Positions 8,949-17,820 of a DNA stretch of 64,000 nt are shown piece by piece (positions within the stretch are counted from its first letter, which is position 1; each line of letters starts with the position of its first letter). Source of the DNA: Planomicrobium sp. YIM 101495. GTDB lineage: Bacteria > Bacillota > Bacilli > Bacillales_A > Planococcaceae. Location: positions 283,009-347,008 of the forward strand of contig NZ_WLZW01000002.1 of assembly GCF_009707665.1 (NCBI RefSeq), given 5' to 3'. A model generated the notes under the pieces. The model did not search any database, was not told where the DNA came from, and saw nothing but the letters and a program-made list of their open reading frames with translations. The translations under genes were made by a program, and so were the position numbers.

Positions 8949-10499
8949 ATGGCACAGGAGAACGATAATCGCACACGGAGAGAGCCGGGCTCATATTGGA
9001 TGGCAACCAATGAAATTCCGACGTATCCATCACTTCAAAGCAATGAATCGACCGATATCGCAGTAATCGGTGGAGGCATCGCCGGTATCATCACTGCTTA
9101 CTTATTGGCGAAGGAAGGAAAGGAAGTAACGCTTCTTGAAGCGGGGAGACTGGTGGGAGGCGTGACCGGCAATACAACTGCGAAGATTTCTGCGCAACAT
9201 GGCACTATTTATTCGACGTTGATGAAGACGGCAGGAGAGAAAGAAGCACGCCTCTATTATGAAGCGAATCTGGAAGGCTTGCAGTGTATCGAAAATCTTG
9301 CTCAGGAACTTGGCATCGACTGCATGTTTTCACGAAGAGACGCATTCATCTATGCGAATACGGAAGCGGGGGCCAAGCTGCTTGAGAAAGAGGCGGATGC
9401 TTACTGGAAGCTCGGCATCGACGGAGAACTCGCAGTCGTGGACGCACAGGCGGAGCTGCCGTTCGATATCCGTCAGGCACTCGTCATGCGGAACCAGGCG
9501 CAATTCAATCCGGTGCAATTTCTCGGTGGACTCGTGAAGGAACTGGAGAAAATGAACGTCAAGATTTATGAAAACACACGCGCCGTCAAATTGCTCAGCA
9601 AACACGATCCGGTCATCCAGACAGAGAACTTGTCGCGCCTGATGTGCAATAAAGTGATCGTCGCTACCCACTACCCATTCAACGACAGTGATGGCCTATA
9701 TTTTGCCCGGATGGCGGTCAATCGCTCTTACGCGATCGCTGCGAAAGTGTCCGGAAAAATTCCGCAGGGCATGTACATCAGTGTCGATCAGCCGAAGAGG
9801 TCTCTCCGGTCGATCGAACAGGAGGATGGCGAGTCCTTGTTGATGATCGGCGGGGAAGGACATGGCAGCGGGAAGCAGACAAAAGACACGATGGAATATT
9901 ATAAGAATCTCGAGCAGACAGGGAGAGAGCAGTTCGGCCTTGAAGAAACGTTATATCATTGGTCTGCTCAAGACATGTCGACGCTCGACAAGATTCCATA
10001 TATCGGGACCATCACAGCGGGCTACGACCACATTCTCGTTGCGACCGGCTTCGACAAATGGGGCATGGCGCACGGGGCAATTGCAGCCAAGCTGCTGACG
10101 GATCAAGTGATGGGTCGCGACAACAAGTACCGCGGGATGTACAAGCCGACGCGCTCCAAAATGAAGACGGTCGATGCGGTAAGTTTCCTGAAAGACAATG
10201 CATCCGTCGCCAAGGAATTGGTGAAAGGAAAACTGAAGATGCCGTCAAAAACCATCGACTCGCTCAGCAACGGTCAAGGTGCGCTCGTCAAACATCAAAA
10301 TGAACGGGCCGGCGCATACCGTGACAAATACGGTCAGCTGCATCTCGTCGACGCAACATGCACGCACATGGGCTGCGAAACAAAATGGAATGAAGCGGAA
10401 CGTTCATGGGACTGCCCGTGCCACGGCTCGCGCTTCTCTTATACGGGCGAAGTGTTGAATGGACCGGCTGTCAAACCACTCAAGAAGCTGGAAGAATAA
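8949..10499 (+). CDS. FAD-dependent oxidoreductase with C-terminal Rieske domain (YhfW-like)
   Basis: A 516-residue protein with a DAO-type FAD domain and a C-terminal Rieske [2Fe-2S] domain. The dinucleotide motif is IAVIGGGIAGIITAY (about residues 37-51), and the GD-type end motif is IPYIGTITAGYDHILVATGF. The Rieske ligands are CTH (about residues 458-460) and CPCH in WDCPCHGSRFSYTG. The arrangement matches B. subtilis YhfW. The electron donor and substrate are unknown. AAGGAGG lies before the ATG at 8949. It is a single-gene unit with a terminator right after the stop. Confidence 0.93.
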   Translation: MAQENDNRTRREPGSYWMATNEIPTYPSLQSNESTDIAVIGGGIAGIITAYLLAKEGKEVTLLEAGRLVGGVTGNTTAKISAQHGTIYSTLMKTAGEKEARLYYEANLEGLQCIENLAQELGIDCMFSRRDAFIYANTEAGAKLLEKEADAYWKLGIDGELAVVDAQAELPFDIRQALVMRNQAQFNPVQFLGGLVKELEKMNVKIYENTRAVKLLSKHDPVIQTENLSRLMCNKVIVATHYPFNDSDGLYFARMAVNRSYAIAAKVSGKIPQGMYISVDQPKRSLRSIEQEDGESLLMIGGEGHGSGKQTKDTMEYYKNLEQTGREQFGLEETLYHWSAQDMSTLDKIPYIGTITAGYDHILVATGFDKWGMAHGAIAAKLLTDQVMGRDNKYRGMYKPTRSKMKTVDAVSFLKDNASVAKELVKGKLKMPSKTIDSLSNGQGALVKHQNERAGAYRDKYGQLHLVDATCTHMGCETKWNEAERSWDCPCHGSRFSYTGEVLNGPAVKPLKKLEE

Positions 10500-10536
10500 A
10501 AAACCGGAGGAAATCAACTGATTTCCTCCGGTTCAA
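10500..10536 (+). terminator. Rho-independent terminator
   Basis: AAACCGGAGGAAATC and GATTTCCTCCGGTTC arms with a very short loop, directly after the YhfW-like stop. Confidence 0.85.
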
Positions 10537-10582
10537 TAAAGGCGGAGGCAAAGTTGCGCTCCGCTATTTTTGGGTTACTGAA

Positions 10583-11107
10583 TTATTCAGCTTGTGTCGC
10601 CTCAAGTTCAAGGTTCAACTTGATGTCTTCGCCGACCATAACGCCGCCTGTTTCAAGCGCTTGGTTCCAAGTCAGGCCGAAATCTTTGCGGTTGATTTTA
10701 CCTGCAGCGCTGAATGCTACAACTTCTGCGCCCCAAGGGTTTTTCGCTTTGCCACCGAATTCTACATCGAAAGTAACCGGTAGTGTCACATCTTTGACTG
10801 TCATGTCACCAGTCATTTTATAGTCATCGCCATCTTTTGCGATATCCGTTGCAGTGAAAGTGATGTGCGGATATTTTTCAGCTTCGAAGAAATCTGCTGA
10901 TTTAAGGTGCGCATCGCGGTCAGCGTTATGCGTTGTGATGCTTGCTACATCGATTTTGAAATCGATATTCGCACCTTCCAAGTTGTTCTCGTCCGCTTCG
11001 ATCGTTGCTTCGAAATCTGTGAAATTCCCTTTTACTTTTGAAATCATCATATGTCTTACTGAAAAACTAACTTCCGAGTGAGCGCCATCCAAATTCCATT
11101 TTTTCAT
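10583..11107 (-). CDS. YceI family protein
   Basis: A 174-residue YceI/lipocalin-like beta-barrel protein, without a signal peptide. Family marks are WNLDGAHSEVSFSVRHMM at the N-terminus, GNFTDFEATI, the SADFFEAEKYPHITF strand and the VTFDVEFGGKAKNPWG segment. Family members bind long isoprenoid or quinone-type lipids in the barrel. AGGAGG sits just before the ATG. The promoter TTGATT-N17-TATAGT overlaps an 18-base sequence that is nearly the same as the operator before the ring-cleaving dioxygenase at 18855, which suggests shared control by an MhqR-type repressor. Confidence 0.94.
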   Translation of the reverse strand: MKKWNLDGAHSEVSFSVRHMMISKVKGNFTDFEATIEADENNLEGANIDFKIDVASITTHNADRDAHLKSADFFEAEKYPHITFTATDIAKDGDDYKMTGDMTVKDVTLPVTFDVEFGGKAKNPWGAEVVAFSAAGKINRKDFGLTWNQALETGGVMVGEDIKLNLELEATQAE

Positions 11108-11156
11108 CGTGAATTCCTCCTAAGATTTTTTATCTAGATTCACTATAACAAGTAAT

Positions 11157-11174
11157 TATCTCGAAATCAATATA
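11157..11174. promoter_or_regulatory. Possible MhqR-type operator before YceI
   Basis: TATCTCGAAATCAATATA differs at two of 18 positions from the sequence before the dioxygenase at 18821 and resembles the B. subtilis MhqR operator (TATCTcgaattcGAGATA). It overlaps the -35 element of the YceI promoter on the minus strand, a good position for repression. One half-site is degraded. Confidence 0.45.
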
Positions 11175-11288
11175 TATTAATTAAAAGTTTTAATTTTTGT
11201 TTTGAAGCGGATTTGGAGAGGGTGGATTTGCGAATATCCACTCATCGCCAAATCTCCTGTCCTTTCGGCCTAATCCGCTTGTTTTCGC

Positions 11289-11317
11289 TTGTCAAGGCCG
11301 CTTGAAAATTGCATACT
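11289..11317 (+). promoter_or_regulatory. Probable murB promoter
   Basis: TTGTCA (11289-11294), a 17-base spacer and CATACT (11312-11317) precede murB by about 38 bases. Confidence 0.45.
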
Positions 11318-11354
11318 ATTAAGAGCTGATTATCTTTGAAGGGATTTGCTTTGA

Positions 11355-12275
11355 ATGACGAAACAAAAATGGGCGCAGGAGTTGCGTCAATTATTACCGG
11401 AAGAACGTATTTTAATGGACGAACCGTTAAGCTTGCATACCATGACGAAGATGGGCGGGCCAGCGGATATTTTCGCTTCTCCGACAAATGAGGACGAAAC
11501 CGCAGCGGTCGTGAAGCATGCATATGAACATAAAATTCCACTCCTATTACTTGGCAATGGATCAAACATGGTCGTCCGCGATGGCGGCGTGCGCGGCATC
11601 GTTTTGAATTTGAAAGAGCTGGTCGATATCCGGATGGAAGGCACACGTCTTTATGCACAGGGCGGCGCGGATATTAAAGCCGTGTCACGTCTTGCGGCAG
11701 GAAGCGGCATGACCGGATTTGAATTCGCATGCGGCATCCCGGGTTCTGTCGGTGGTGCGATGGCAATGAACGCCGGCGCATACGGTGGCGAAATCAAGGA
11801 CATCATCGTCCATGCGACCGTCTTGACGAAACAGGGCGAGAAGCTCGTTTTATCGAAAGACGAACTGGAGCTCGGTTACCGGAAGAGCATCATCACGAAA
11901 CAAGGCTTCTACGTGTTGTCGGCAGAATTCGAACTTGAAGCCGGCGATCAAGCGTTGATCGATGCGAAGATGAGCGACCTTACGTACCAGCGCGAATCGA
12001 AGCAGCCACTCGAATTCCCATCAGCGGGGAGCGTCTTCAAACGCCCGCCGGGGAACTTCGCGGGCAAATTGATCCAGGAGAGCGGCATGCAGGGCCGCGG
12101 ATTCGGTGGCGCGGAAGTTTCCACGAAACACGCCGGATTCATCGTCAACAAAAACAATGCAACGGCAAACGACTACATCCAGACGATCGAAATGGTGAAA
12201 CGTGCGGTGTTCGAGAAATTTGGCATCGACTTGGAACTCGAAGTGAAGATCGTCGGCGAAGACGCAGTTCAATAA
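11355..12275 (+). CDS. murB: UDP-N-acetylenolpyruvoylglucosamine reductase MurB
   Basis: MurB makes UDP-N-acetylmuramic acid with NADPH and FAD, an early cytoplasmic step of peptidoglycan synthesis. The 306-residue protein has the FAD-binding segment LGNGSNMVVRDGGVRG (about residues 65-80), GIPGSVGGAMAMNAGAYG, the YRKS motif, and the catalytic serine in GSVFKRPPGNFAGKLI. It is the type II (shorter) MurB of Gram-positive bacteria. It is a single-gene unit here, apart from the other mur genes, with its own terminator. Confidence 0.96.
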   Translation: MTKQKWAQELRQLLPEERILMDEPLSLHTMTKMGGPADIFASPTNEDETAAVVKHAYEHKIPLLLLGNGSNMVVRDGGVRGIVLNLKELVDIRMEGTRLYAQGGADIKAVSRLAAGSGMTGFEFACGIPGSVGGAMAMNAGAYGGEIKDIIVHATVLTKQGEKLVLSKDELELGYRKSIITKQGFYVLSAEFELEAGDQALIDAKMSDLTYQRESKQPLEFPSAGSVFKRPPGNFAGKLIQESGMQGRGFGGAEVSTKHAGFIVNKNNATANDYIQTIEMVKRAVFEKFGIDLELEVKIVGEDAVQ

Positions 12276-12287
12276 TTCTATGAAGCA

Positions 12288-12329
12288 AACGGAGAAAAAG
12301 GGAGTGTCCTTTTTCTCCGTTTTTTTTGT
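12288..12329 (+). terminator. Rho-independent terminator
   Basis: AAACGGAGAAAAAGG and CCTTTTTCTCCGTTT arms with a GAGTGT loop and T tail after murB. Confidence 0.88.
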
Positions 12330-12474
12330 GGTAAAGTTGTGCGATTGGCGATACTGCAACTAAATGCTCCTGCATCGCTTCGCTGCTTCAATCTTCTTTC
12401 GCCATCCGAAAGGGATTTGGAAATACTTGCCGAATCATTAAGTGAAGGTGAGAGAAGAAGGGGAGGAACACATC

Positions 12475-14826
12475 TTGAAGAAAAAATGGGTGAAGTGGGT
12501 ACTGGGCATCGCCGGGGGATTGCTCGTGTTGGGGGTGCTGGCAATCATTCTTGTAAACGCTTACGTCAATAAATCGACACCACAAATTTCGGGGGAAATG
12601 AACGTCAATATTTTGGATGCGAACGTCGAAGTGACGAAGGATGATATGGGCGTGCCGCATATAGTCGCGGAATCGGATGCCGATTTGTACCGCGCGCAAG
12701 GGTTCGTCCAAGCGCAAGACCGGATGTTCCAGATGGATCTGTCGCGGCGCCAAGCGAGCGGGATGCTGGCGGAAGTGATCGGAGCGGATGCGGTCGATAC
12801 GGATAAATTTTTCCGGACGTTCAGTCTGCGCAATGCTGCAGAAAAATCATGGGATGGCTACGACGAAGAAGCGCAGCAAGTGCTTGAATGGTATGCCGAT
12901 GGAGTGAATGCCTTCATCGAGCAGGCAAAAGAGGAAGACACGTTGCCGTTCGAATTCACGCTGCTCGGCTATGAACCGAAACCATGGACAGCGATCGATT
13001 CGTTGACCATCGGGAAATTTATGGCGTATGACCTCGGCGGACACTGGACGTCACTCGCTGCACGCCACTGGGCATTGAACGAATGGCCGGAGGAGAAGGC
13101 ACGGGAGCTGTTCATCACCTACCCGGAAAATGCGCCGGCAGTGATCGAGGCGAACCTTAAAAATCCGGTGAACGTTGCGGGCAATTTCGACTTGTCGCTC
13201 ATCCCGCCTGAATTCAACGGCTCGAACAACTGGGTCGGGTCAGGAGATAAAACTGAGAGTGGAATGCCATTACTTGCGGACGATCCGCATCTTGGACTAA
13301 GCACGCCGTCGATTTGGTACCAGATGCACTTGCAGTCGCCGGACCAGAATGTCAGTGGTGTCATCTTCGCTGGAATCCCGGGCATCATTCTCGGGCATAA
13401 TGAAGAAATCGCATGGGGCGTGACGAACGTCGGGCCGGATGTGCAGGATTTGTACATCGAAACGGTCAATCCGGACGACACGACGCAATTTCTTTATGAA
13501 GGGGAATGGGAGCAGGCGGAAGTGCGTGATGAACCGATTTTGGTGAAAGACGGCGAGATGGTCGACTTCAATGTCGTCGTTACGCGCCACGGCCCGGTCG
13601 TCTCGGATCTGCTGTATGAAGAGGAGGATCCGGAAGCAGTGTTCTCGATGCAATGGACTGCGCTGGAGCCGACACTCGAACTACAGGCGGTACTGAGCTT
13701 CAACAAAGCATCCGACTGGGAGGAATTCGAGCTGGCACTGGAAGATTTCCAGGCGCCTGCACAAAATTTCGTCTTCGCTTCGACGGACGGGACGATTGCC
13801 TATAAAGCGAACGGCCGCATTCCGATCCGTAAAAGTGGTGACGGACAGTTGCCGGTGCCAGGTGACTCCGCAGACTACGGCTGGGATGGCTATGTACCGT
13901 TCGACGAATTGCCGACCGTCGTGAATCCGGCGGAAGGCTTTATTGCGACAGCGAACAATGCGGTGGTCGATGAGTCATACGACTACCACATCACGGACTT
14001 CTGGGCACAGCCGTACCGCTATGAGCGCATTGTGGAAGTGCTCGAGGCGAACGATGATTTGACGAAAGAAGATATGATGGCACTTCAGATGGACCAGCAA
14101 AACTTGTATGCGGAAGAATTTTTACAGGACATGATCGCGGCAGTCAAAGAACAGACGGATGTGCACGACGATTTGTTCGACGTCTTGACTGCTTGGGATG
14201 GTGTGGACGGCGAAGACCAGGCAGCGCCGCTCGTCTTCCATAAATGGATGAAGCAGCTGCCCGAAACGATCCTGTCTCCGCAAATGCCAGAGGACGTTTA
14301 TGAGATGCTGCCGGGGAAAAACCACATCACGGATGAAATGATGCGCGATGCCTTTGCCGGAGAGGCGGGCGTCTGGGTGGAAGAATATGGTGGCGTTGAA
14401 AAGTGGCTGACCGATGCACTAAATGAAGCGCGGGGTGACATCGAAGAAGCATTCGGTGACGATCCTGCAGACTGGCAGTGGGGCGAGTTCCATCAGCTCG
14501 TGTTCCCGCATCCGGTTGCCGGTGCTTCACCGATTCTTGAACAGTTCTTGAATCCGAAGCCACGTCCGGTCGGCGGCTCGAATGTGACGGTCCAAGCTGC
14601 TGCCTTCAATGAAGACGGGGAAGCGAACCACGGAGCGTCTTGGCGTTTCGTCGCAGACCTCAGTGATTTGCGGAGTGCGTATCACATTGTCGGGCCGGGG
14701 CAGAGCGGCCATTTCAAATCCGACTTTTTCCGCAACCAGGTGGATGATTGGGTCGAAGGCAAGTTCCATGAAACGCGCATCGATGGCAGTGCAGAAGGGG
14801 AAGTGCTGACACTAATCGCGGAATGA
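12475..14826 (+). CDS. Penicillin acylase family (Ntn) hydrolase, membrane-anchored
   Basis: A large amidase of the S45 penicillin acylase family, about 783 residues. The N-terminus has a lysine-rich start and a single hydrophobic helix (WVLGIAGGLLVLGVLAIILV), so it is a membrane-anchored or secreted enzyme. The autocatalytic site is the Gly-Ser pair in NGSNNWVGSG, with the nucleophilic serine at about residue 250; the preceding spacer and following beta chain give normal family lengths. The substrate could be beta-lactam side chains, N-acyl homoserine lactones or other acyl amides; the sequence does not decide. TTG at 12475 is chosen because GGGGAGG lies 7 bases upstream; a GTG at 12442 lacks a ribosome site. 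Confidence 0.92.
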   Translation: MKKKWVKWVLGIAGGLLVLGVLAIILVNAYVNKSTPQISGEMNVNILDANVEVTKDDMGVPHIVAESDADLYRAQGFVQAQDRMFQMDLSRRQASGMLAEVIGADAVDTDKFFRTFSLRNAAEKSWDGYDEEAQQVLEWYADGVNAFIEQAKEEDTLPFEFTLLGYEPKPWTAIDSLTIGKFMAYDLGGHWTSLAARHWALNEWPEEKARELFITYPENAPAVIEANLKNPVNVAGNFDLSLIPPEFNGSNNWVGSGDKTESGMPLLADDPHLGLSTPSIWYQMHLQSPDQNVSGVIFAGIPGIILGHNEEIAWGVTNVGPDVQDLYIETVNPDDTTQFLYEGEWEQAEVRDEPILVKDGEMVDFNVVVTRHGPVVSDLLYEEEDPEAVFSMQWTALEPTLELQAVLSFNKASDWEEFELALEDFQAPAQNFVFASTDGTIAYKANGRIPIRKSGDGQLPVPGDSADYGWDGYVPFDELPTVVNPAEGFIATANNAVVDESYDYHITDFWAQPYRYERIVEVLEANDDLTKEDMMALQMDQQNLYAEEFLQDMIAAVKEQTDVHDDLFDVLTAWDGVDGEDQAAPLVFHKWMKQLPETILSPQMPEDVYEMLPGKNHITDEMMRDAFAGEAGVWVEEYGGVEKWLTDALNEARGDIEEAFGDDPADWQWGEFHQLVFPHPVAGASPILEQFLNPKPRPVGGSNVTVQAAAFNEDGEANHGASWRFVADLSDLRSAYHIVGPGQSGHFKSDFFRNQVDDWVEGKFHETRIDGSAEGEVLTLIAE

Positions 14827-14845
14827 TCGGAGTCGGAGAGGGAAG

Positions 14846-14879
14846 TCCGTCTGCAGTTTGCAGACGGCTTTTCTTTTTA
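14846..14879 (+). terminator. Rho-independent terminator
   Basis: CCGTCTGCA and TGCAGACGG arms with a T-rich tail (CTTTTCTTTTT) after the acylase gene. Confidence 0.88.
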
Positions 14880-14994
14880 CATAAGAACAAGCGGCTTCCG
14901 TGCCTGCGATTCGACGAAGAAGGACAATTTGCTTATAATAGGGGGAAGTATTTCACAAGGACAGAAACCGGCTGCAGTTGAAGGGGCGGAAGAG

Positions 14995-16128
14995 ATGGAG
15001 GATTTAGTGTTGAAGTTGATTGAATGGACGATGGAAGAGCAGGAACAACTGATTGAATTCATGACGACCAACTCCTGGCCGTACCACGGGCATGAGCACC
15101 CGGTGCGGGCATTGATCGAGAAGACGATAGAAGAAGGTGGGTATCAATCCGACCAAGTGACGACGTTTTGGATCGTCAACGACGAAGAGACACAAGTCGG
15201 ACTCGTGAAGATTTTCGACTTGCAAGACGACATTCCGATGTTCGATTTGCGCATCGCAGACCCGTACCGGAGCAAGGGTTATGGTCCGAAAGCGCTTAAG
15301 ATGACGGCGGACTTCGTCTTTTCATTGCCAGAACAAAAAATCCGGCTGGAAGGCAATACGCGGCATGACAACTTCGCGATGCGGAAAGCGTTCGAACGGA
15401 CGGGCTTCGTGAAAGAAGCACATTTGCGCCAGGCGTGGTTCTCTCCGAAAGAGAACCGCTATTACGACGCTGTCACATACGGCATGACACGAGAAGACTG
15501 GCAAGCGGGCATCGCGACGCCAGTCATGTGGGACGATGCGCTCGCTGAATTGAAAGAGCCGCCGTTTAACCCGGTACTACTGGACTTCCCGGACGAATTC
15601 GAATCAGATCGCCTCTTGATCCGTGCTGCGAAGCGGGACGATGCGGCGCAAAGCTACGAAGCGATCGTGCATTCGATTGAAGCGTTCAAGCCATGGCTGC
15701 CATTTGCACAGAACAAGCCGGAACTGAAGAACATCGAAGCGAATTTGATTGAAGCGGAAGCGAACTTTAAGATGCGAAAAGATCTGCGCCTGCACTTTTT
15801 CCTGAAAGAGACGGGGGAATTTATCGGTTCGACCGGCTTGCACCGGATCGACTGGGACGTGCGGAAGTTCGAGATCGGCTACTGGGTGGACACGCGTTTC
15901 GAAGGAAAAGGGTTCGTTACCGAAGCGGTCGATCGGATCACGCGTTTTGCATTCGAGGTGCTCGAAGCGAACCGTGTGGAAATTCGCTGCGATCCGGAGA
16001 ATGTCCGGAGCCGTGCAGTTGCGGAGCGTCTTGGCTTCGAGCTGGAAGGCATCATGCGCAAGGAGTCTTTGTCGAAGATCGACAACCGCCTGCGCGATAC
16101 ATGTATTTACGCCAAAATCAAAGAATAG
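14995..16128 (+). CDS. Tandem GNAT acetyltransferase (two domains)
   Basis: A 377-residue protein with two GNAT folds. The first half (about residues 1-175) has PYRSKGYGPKALKM as acetyl-CoA loop and NFAMRKAFERTGFV as the closing strand-helix. The second half (about residues 195-377) is RimJ/RimL-like: ESDRLLIRAA at its start, TRFEGKGFVTEAV as pyrophosphate-binding loop and NVRSRAVAERLGF near its end. The first half lacks some of the usual RxxGxG spacing and may be regulatory or bind a different substrate. The start at 14995 follows an AAGGGGCGG ribosome site; an upstream in-frame ATG at 14929 is less well placed. The substrate is unknown. Confidence 0.86.
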   Translation: MEDLVLKLIEWTMEEQEQLIEFMTTNSWPYHGHEHPVRALIEKTIEEGGYQSDQVTTFWIVNDEETQVGLVKIFDLQDDIPMFDLRIADPYRSKGYGPKALKMTADFVFSLPEQKIRLEGNTRHDNFAMRKAFERTGFVKEAHLRQAWFSPKENRYYDAVTYGMTREDWQAGIATPVMWDDALAELKEPPFNPVLLDFPDEFESDRLLIRAAKRDDAAQSYEAIVHSIEAFKPWLPFAQNKPELKNIEANLIEAEANFKMRKDLRLHFFLKETGEFIGSTGLHRIDWDVRKFEIGYWVDTRFEGKGFVTEAVDRITRFAFEVLEANRVEIRCDPENVRSRAVAERLGFELEGIMRKESLSKIDNRLRDTCIYAKIKE

Positions 16129-16129
16129 A

Positions 16130-16165
16130 AAAAGAGCCGTGCCATGAATGGTCCGGCTCTTTTTA
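16130..16165. terminator. Rho-independent terminator, bidirectional
   Basis: AAAAAGAGCCGTGCC and GGTCCGGCTCTTTTT arms with one mismatch. It ends the tandem GNAT gene and, on the other strand, the small lmo0937-type gene. Confidence 0.75.
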
Positions 16166-16170
16166 TTTGG

Positions 16171-16326
16171 CTATCCAGCCCTTCTGCCCGAGAAGAGATT
16201 TAGAATCAGGATGACGGCAGCGACGATCAATAATAAGTGAATCAGTCCGCCGGCGACGTCCATAAGTAGTCCAACTAACCAAACTGCGATGATGATAGCG
16301 AATATAATCCAAAGAATCCGTGCCAT
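16171..16326 (-). CDS. lmo0937-family small membrane protein
   Basis: A 51-residue protein too short for many gene finders. It begins MARILWIIFAIII and has two hydrophobic segments (about residues 4-21 and 27-44) separated by MDVAGGLIH and ending FSGRRAG, which fits the lmo0937/YqaE-like small membrane protein family. AGGTGGAGAG precedes the ATG. About 35 bases upstream on the same strand is a sigma-B-type promoter, and lmo0937 of Listeria is known as a sigma-B-dependent gene, so this is likely a stress-induced membrane peptide. Its molecular role is unknown. Confidence 0.85.
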   Translation of the reverse strand: MARILWIIFAIIIAVWLVGLLMDVAGGLIHLLLIVAAVILILNLFSGRRAG

Positions 16327-16360
16327 TCTCTCCACCTGCCTTTCTCTTGATAGTTATTAA

Positions 16361-16386
16361 TTACCCCGCGTCAAGATGTTTGAAAC
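16361..16386 (-). promoter_or_regulatory. Sigma-B-type promoter for the lmo0937-family gene
   Basis: Read on the minus strand: GTTTCA, a 14-base spacer, GGGTAA. Both elements match the sigma-B consensus at five of six positions and the spacing is normal. It lies 35 bases before the small gene. Confidence 0.65.
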
Positions 16387-16464
16387 ATAGAGCGGGCGCG
16401 TGAAGTTGTCTCGGAATGTGCGGTGTAGTAAACTGAATAGAGCCGAACGAAGGAGGAGAAAGAG

Positions 16465-16881
16465 TTGCCGACTCCGAGTATGGAAGATCATATTGAAATT
16501 ATTTATTCCCTTATTGAACAGAAAGGGTACGCAAGAGTATCAGATATTGCGGAAGTATTATCCGTCTTGCCCTCTTCTGTTACGAAGATGGTCCAGAAAC
16601 TGGATAAGGACGGGTATTTGATTTATGAACGTTACCGGGGGCTTGTGCTCACATCGAAAGGCCAGAAACTGGGCAAACGCCTTGTCCAGCGCCATGACTT
16701 GCTGGAGCAGTTCCTGCGGTTGATCGGTGTGGACGAACACAGGATCTATGAGGATGTGGAAGGGATCGAGCACCACTTGAGCTGGAATTCGATCGACCGC
16801 ATTGCAGACCTTGTCCAGGCGCTTGAAGAGAATGAGGCATTCAGGGGGAAACTTGAAACCTTGCGCGAAGAACAAAAATAG
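16465..16881 (+). CDS. mntR: Manganese-responsive transcriptional regulator MntR
   Basis: MntR is a DtxR-family repressor that binds DNA when loaded with Mn(II) and shuts off Mn uptake genes. The 138-residue protein has the winged helix at residues 5-70 ([23 protein letters not shown]). All six metal ligands of the B. subtilis protein are present at the same positions: Asp8, Glu11, His77, Glu99, Glu102 and His103. The start is a TTG at 16465 with AGGAGGAG eight bases upstream. No transporter gene lies adjacent, so its targets are elsewhere. cvfB follows after 25 bases and may be cotranscribed. Confidence 0.96.
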   Translation: MPTPSMEDHIEIIYSLIEQKGYARVSDIAEVLSVLPSSVTKMVQKLDKDGYLIYERYRGLVLTSKGQKLGKRLVQRHDLLEQFLRLIGVDEHRIYEDVEGIEHHLSWNSIDRIADLVQALEENEAFRGKLETLREEQK

Positions 16882-16906
16882 AATGAAGAAATAGGAGGGT
16901 GTTTGC

Positions 16907-17764
16907 ATGGCATTACATCCAGGTGAAACAGCAAAACTGACGATTAAAGAACGTGGTACGTCCCAGTGGATTTTGACAGACGGAGAAGCGGAAGTGCCGA
17001 TGAACATTTCGGAGATTGAGGAAGGGCAGGAATACGGCGAGGAGATTGAAGTATTCCTTTACCGCAACCGCCAAGGCGGCGTATCCGCCACACCGATGAT
17101 CCCGCATATCACACAAGGCGTCTACGGCTGGGCAAAAGTATTGAAAGTGTCGCCGCGTGAAGGAGCCATCGTCGATATCGGAACGACGCGTGAAGTGTAT
17201 GTCGACCGCGAAGATATGCCGAAAATCGCTGAATTATGGCCGAAGCAAGGAGACCACCTCTTCATGACGATCCGTACAGGCCGTGATGGGGAGTTGTTCG
17301 GGCGTCTTGCGACGGAGGATCTGGTCGAGGAAATCTCCGTACCAGCACCGGACGAAGTGTTCAACAAAGATTTGAAAGCACGCCCTTACCGTCTGTTACC
17401 GGTCGGGACTTTCCTTCTCACAGTACCTGAGATGTACCGTGTTTTCGTTCACGAGACGGAGCGGACGGAAGAGCCGAGACTCGGTGAAGAAGTGAGCGTC
17501 CGCATCATCGACGTAAAAGAGGACAAGACATTGAACGGATCGTTCTTGCCGCGTAAGCAAGAGCGCCTGTCGGACGATGCCGAAACGCTTCTTGCGTATT
17601 TGAAGGAAGTCGGTGGAAGAATGCCGTTTACGGACAAGTCTTCGCCGGACGAAATTTATGAAATGTTCGGCATGAGCAAAGCGAGCTTCAAGCGCGCGCT
17701 CGGCCGTCTCTACAAGAACCGTCAGATCATTCAAGAGGATGGCTGGACAAGCTTGACGGAGTGA
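16907..17764 (+). CDS. cvfB: CvfB-like S1 RNA-binding protein
   Basis: A 285-residue protein with S1-type OB domains and a C-terminal winged helix, matching Staphylococcus CvfB and B. subtilis YitL. The third S1-like domain runs GVYGWAKVLKVSPREGAIVDIG (split here around residue 67-88), and the C-terminal wH is SPDEIYEMFGMSKASFKRALGRLYKN. CvfB binds RNA and affects virulence-factor expression in staphylococci. AGGAGGG precedes the ATG. It lies 25 bases after mntR on the same strand. Confidence 0.93.
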   Translation: MALHPGETAKLTIKERGTSQWILTDGEAEVPMNISEIEEGQEYGEEIEVFLYRNRQGGVSATPMIPHITQGVYGWAKVLKVSPREGAIVDIGTTREVYVDREDMPKIAELWPKQGDHLFMTIRTGRDGELFGRLATEDLVEEISVPAPDEVFNKDLKARPYRLLPVGTFLLTVPEMYRVFVHETERTEEPRLGEEVSVRIIDVKEDKTLNGSFLPRKQERLSDDAETLLAYLKEVGGRMPFTDKSSPDEIYEMFGMSKASFKRALGRLYKNRQIIQEDGWTSLTE

Positions 17765-17820
17765 ACATGCAACCTTTCTGACGGATAATCGTATTTATAC
17801 GGTGAAAGGGGTAGTTTTCC

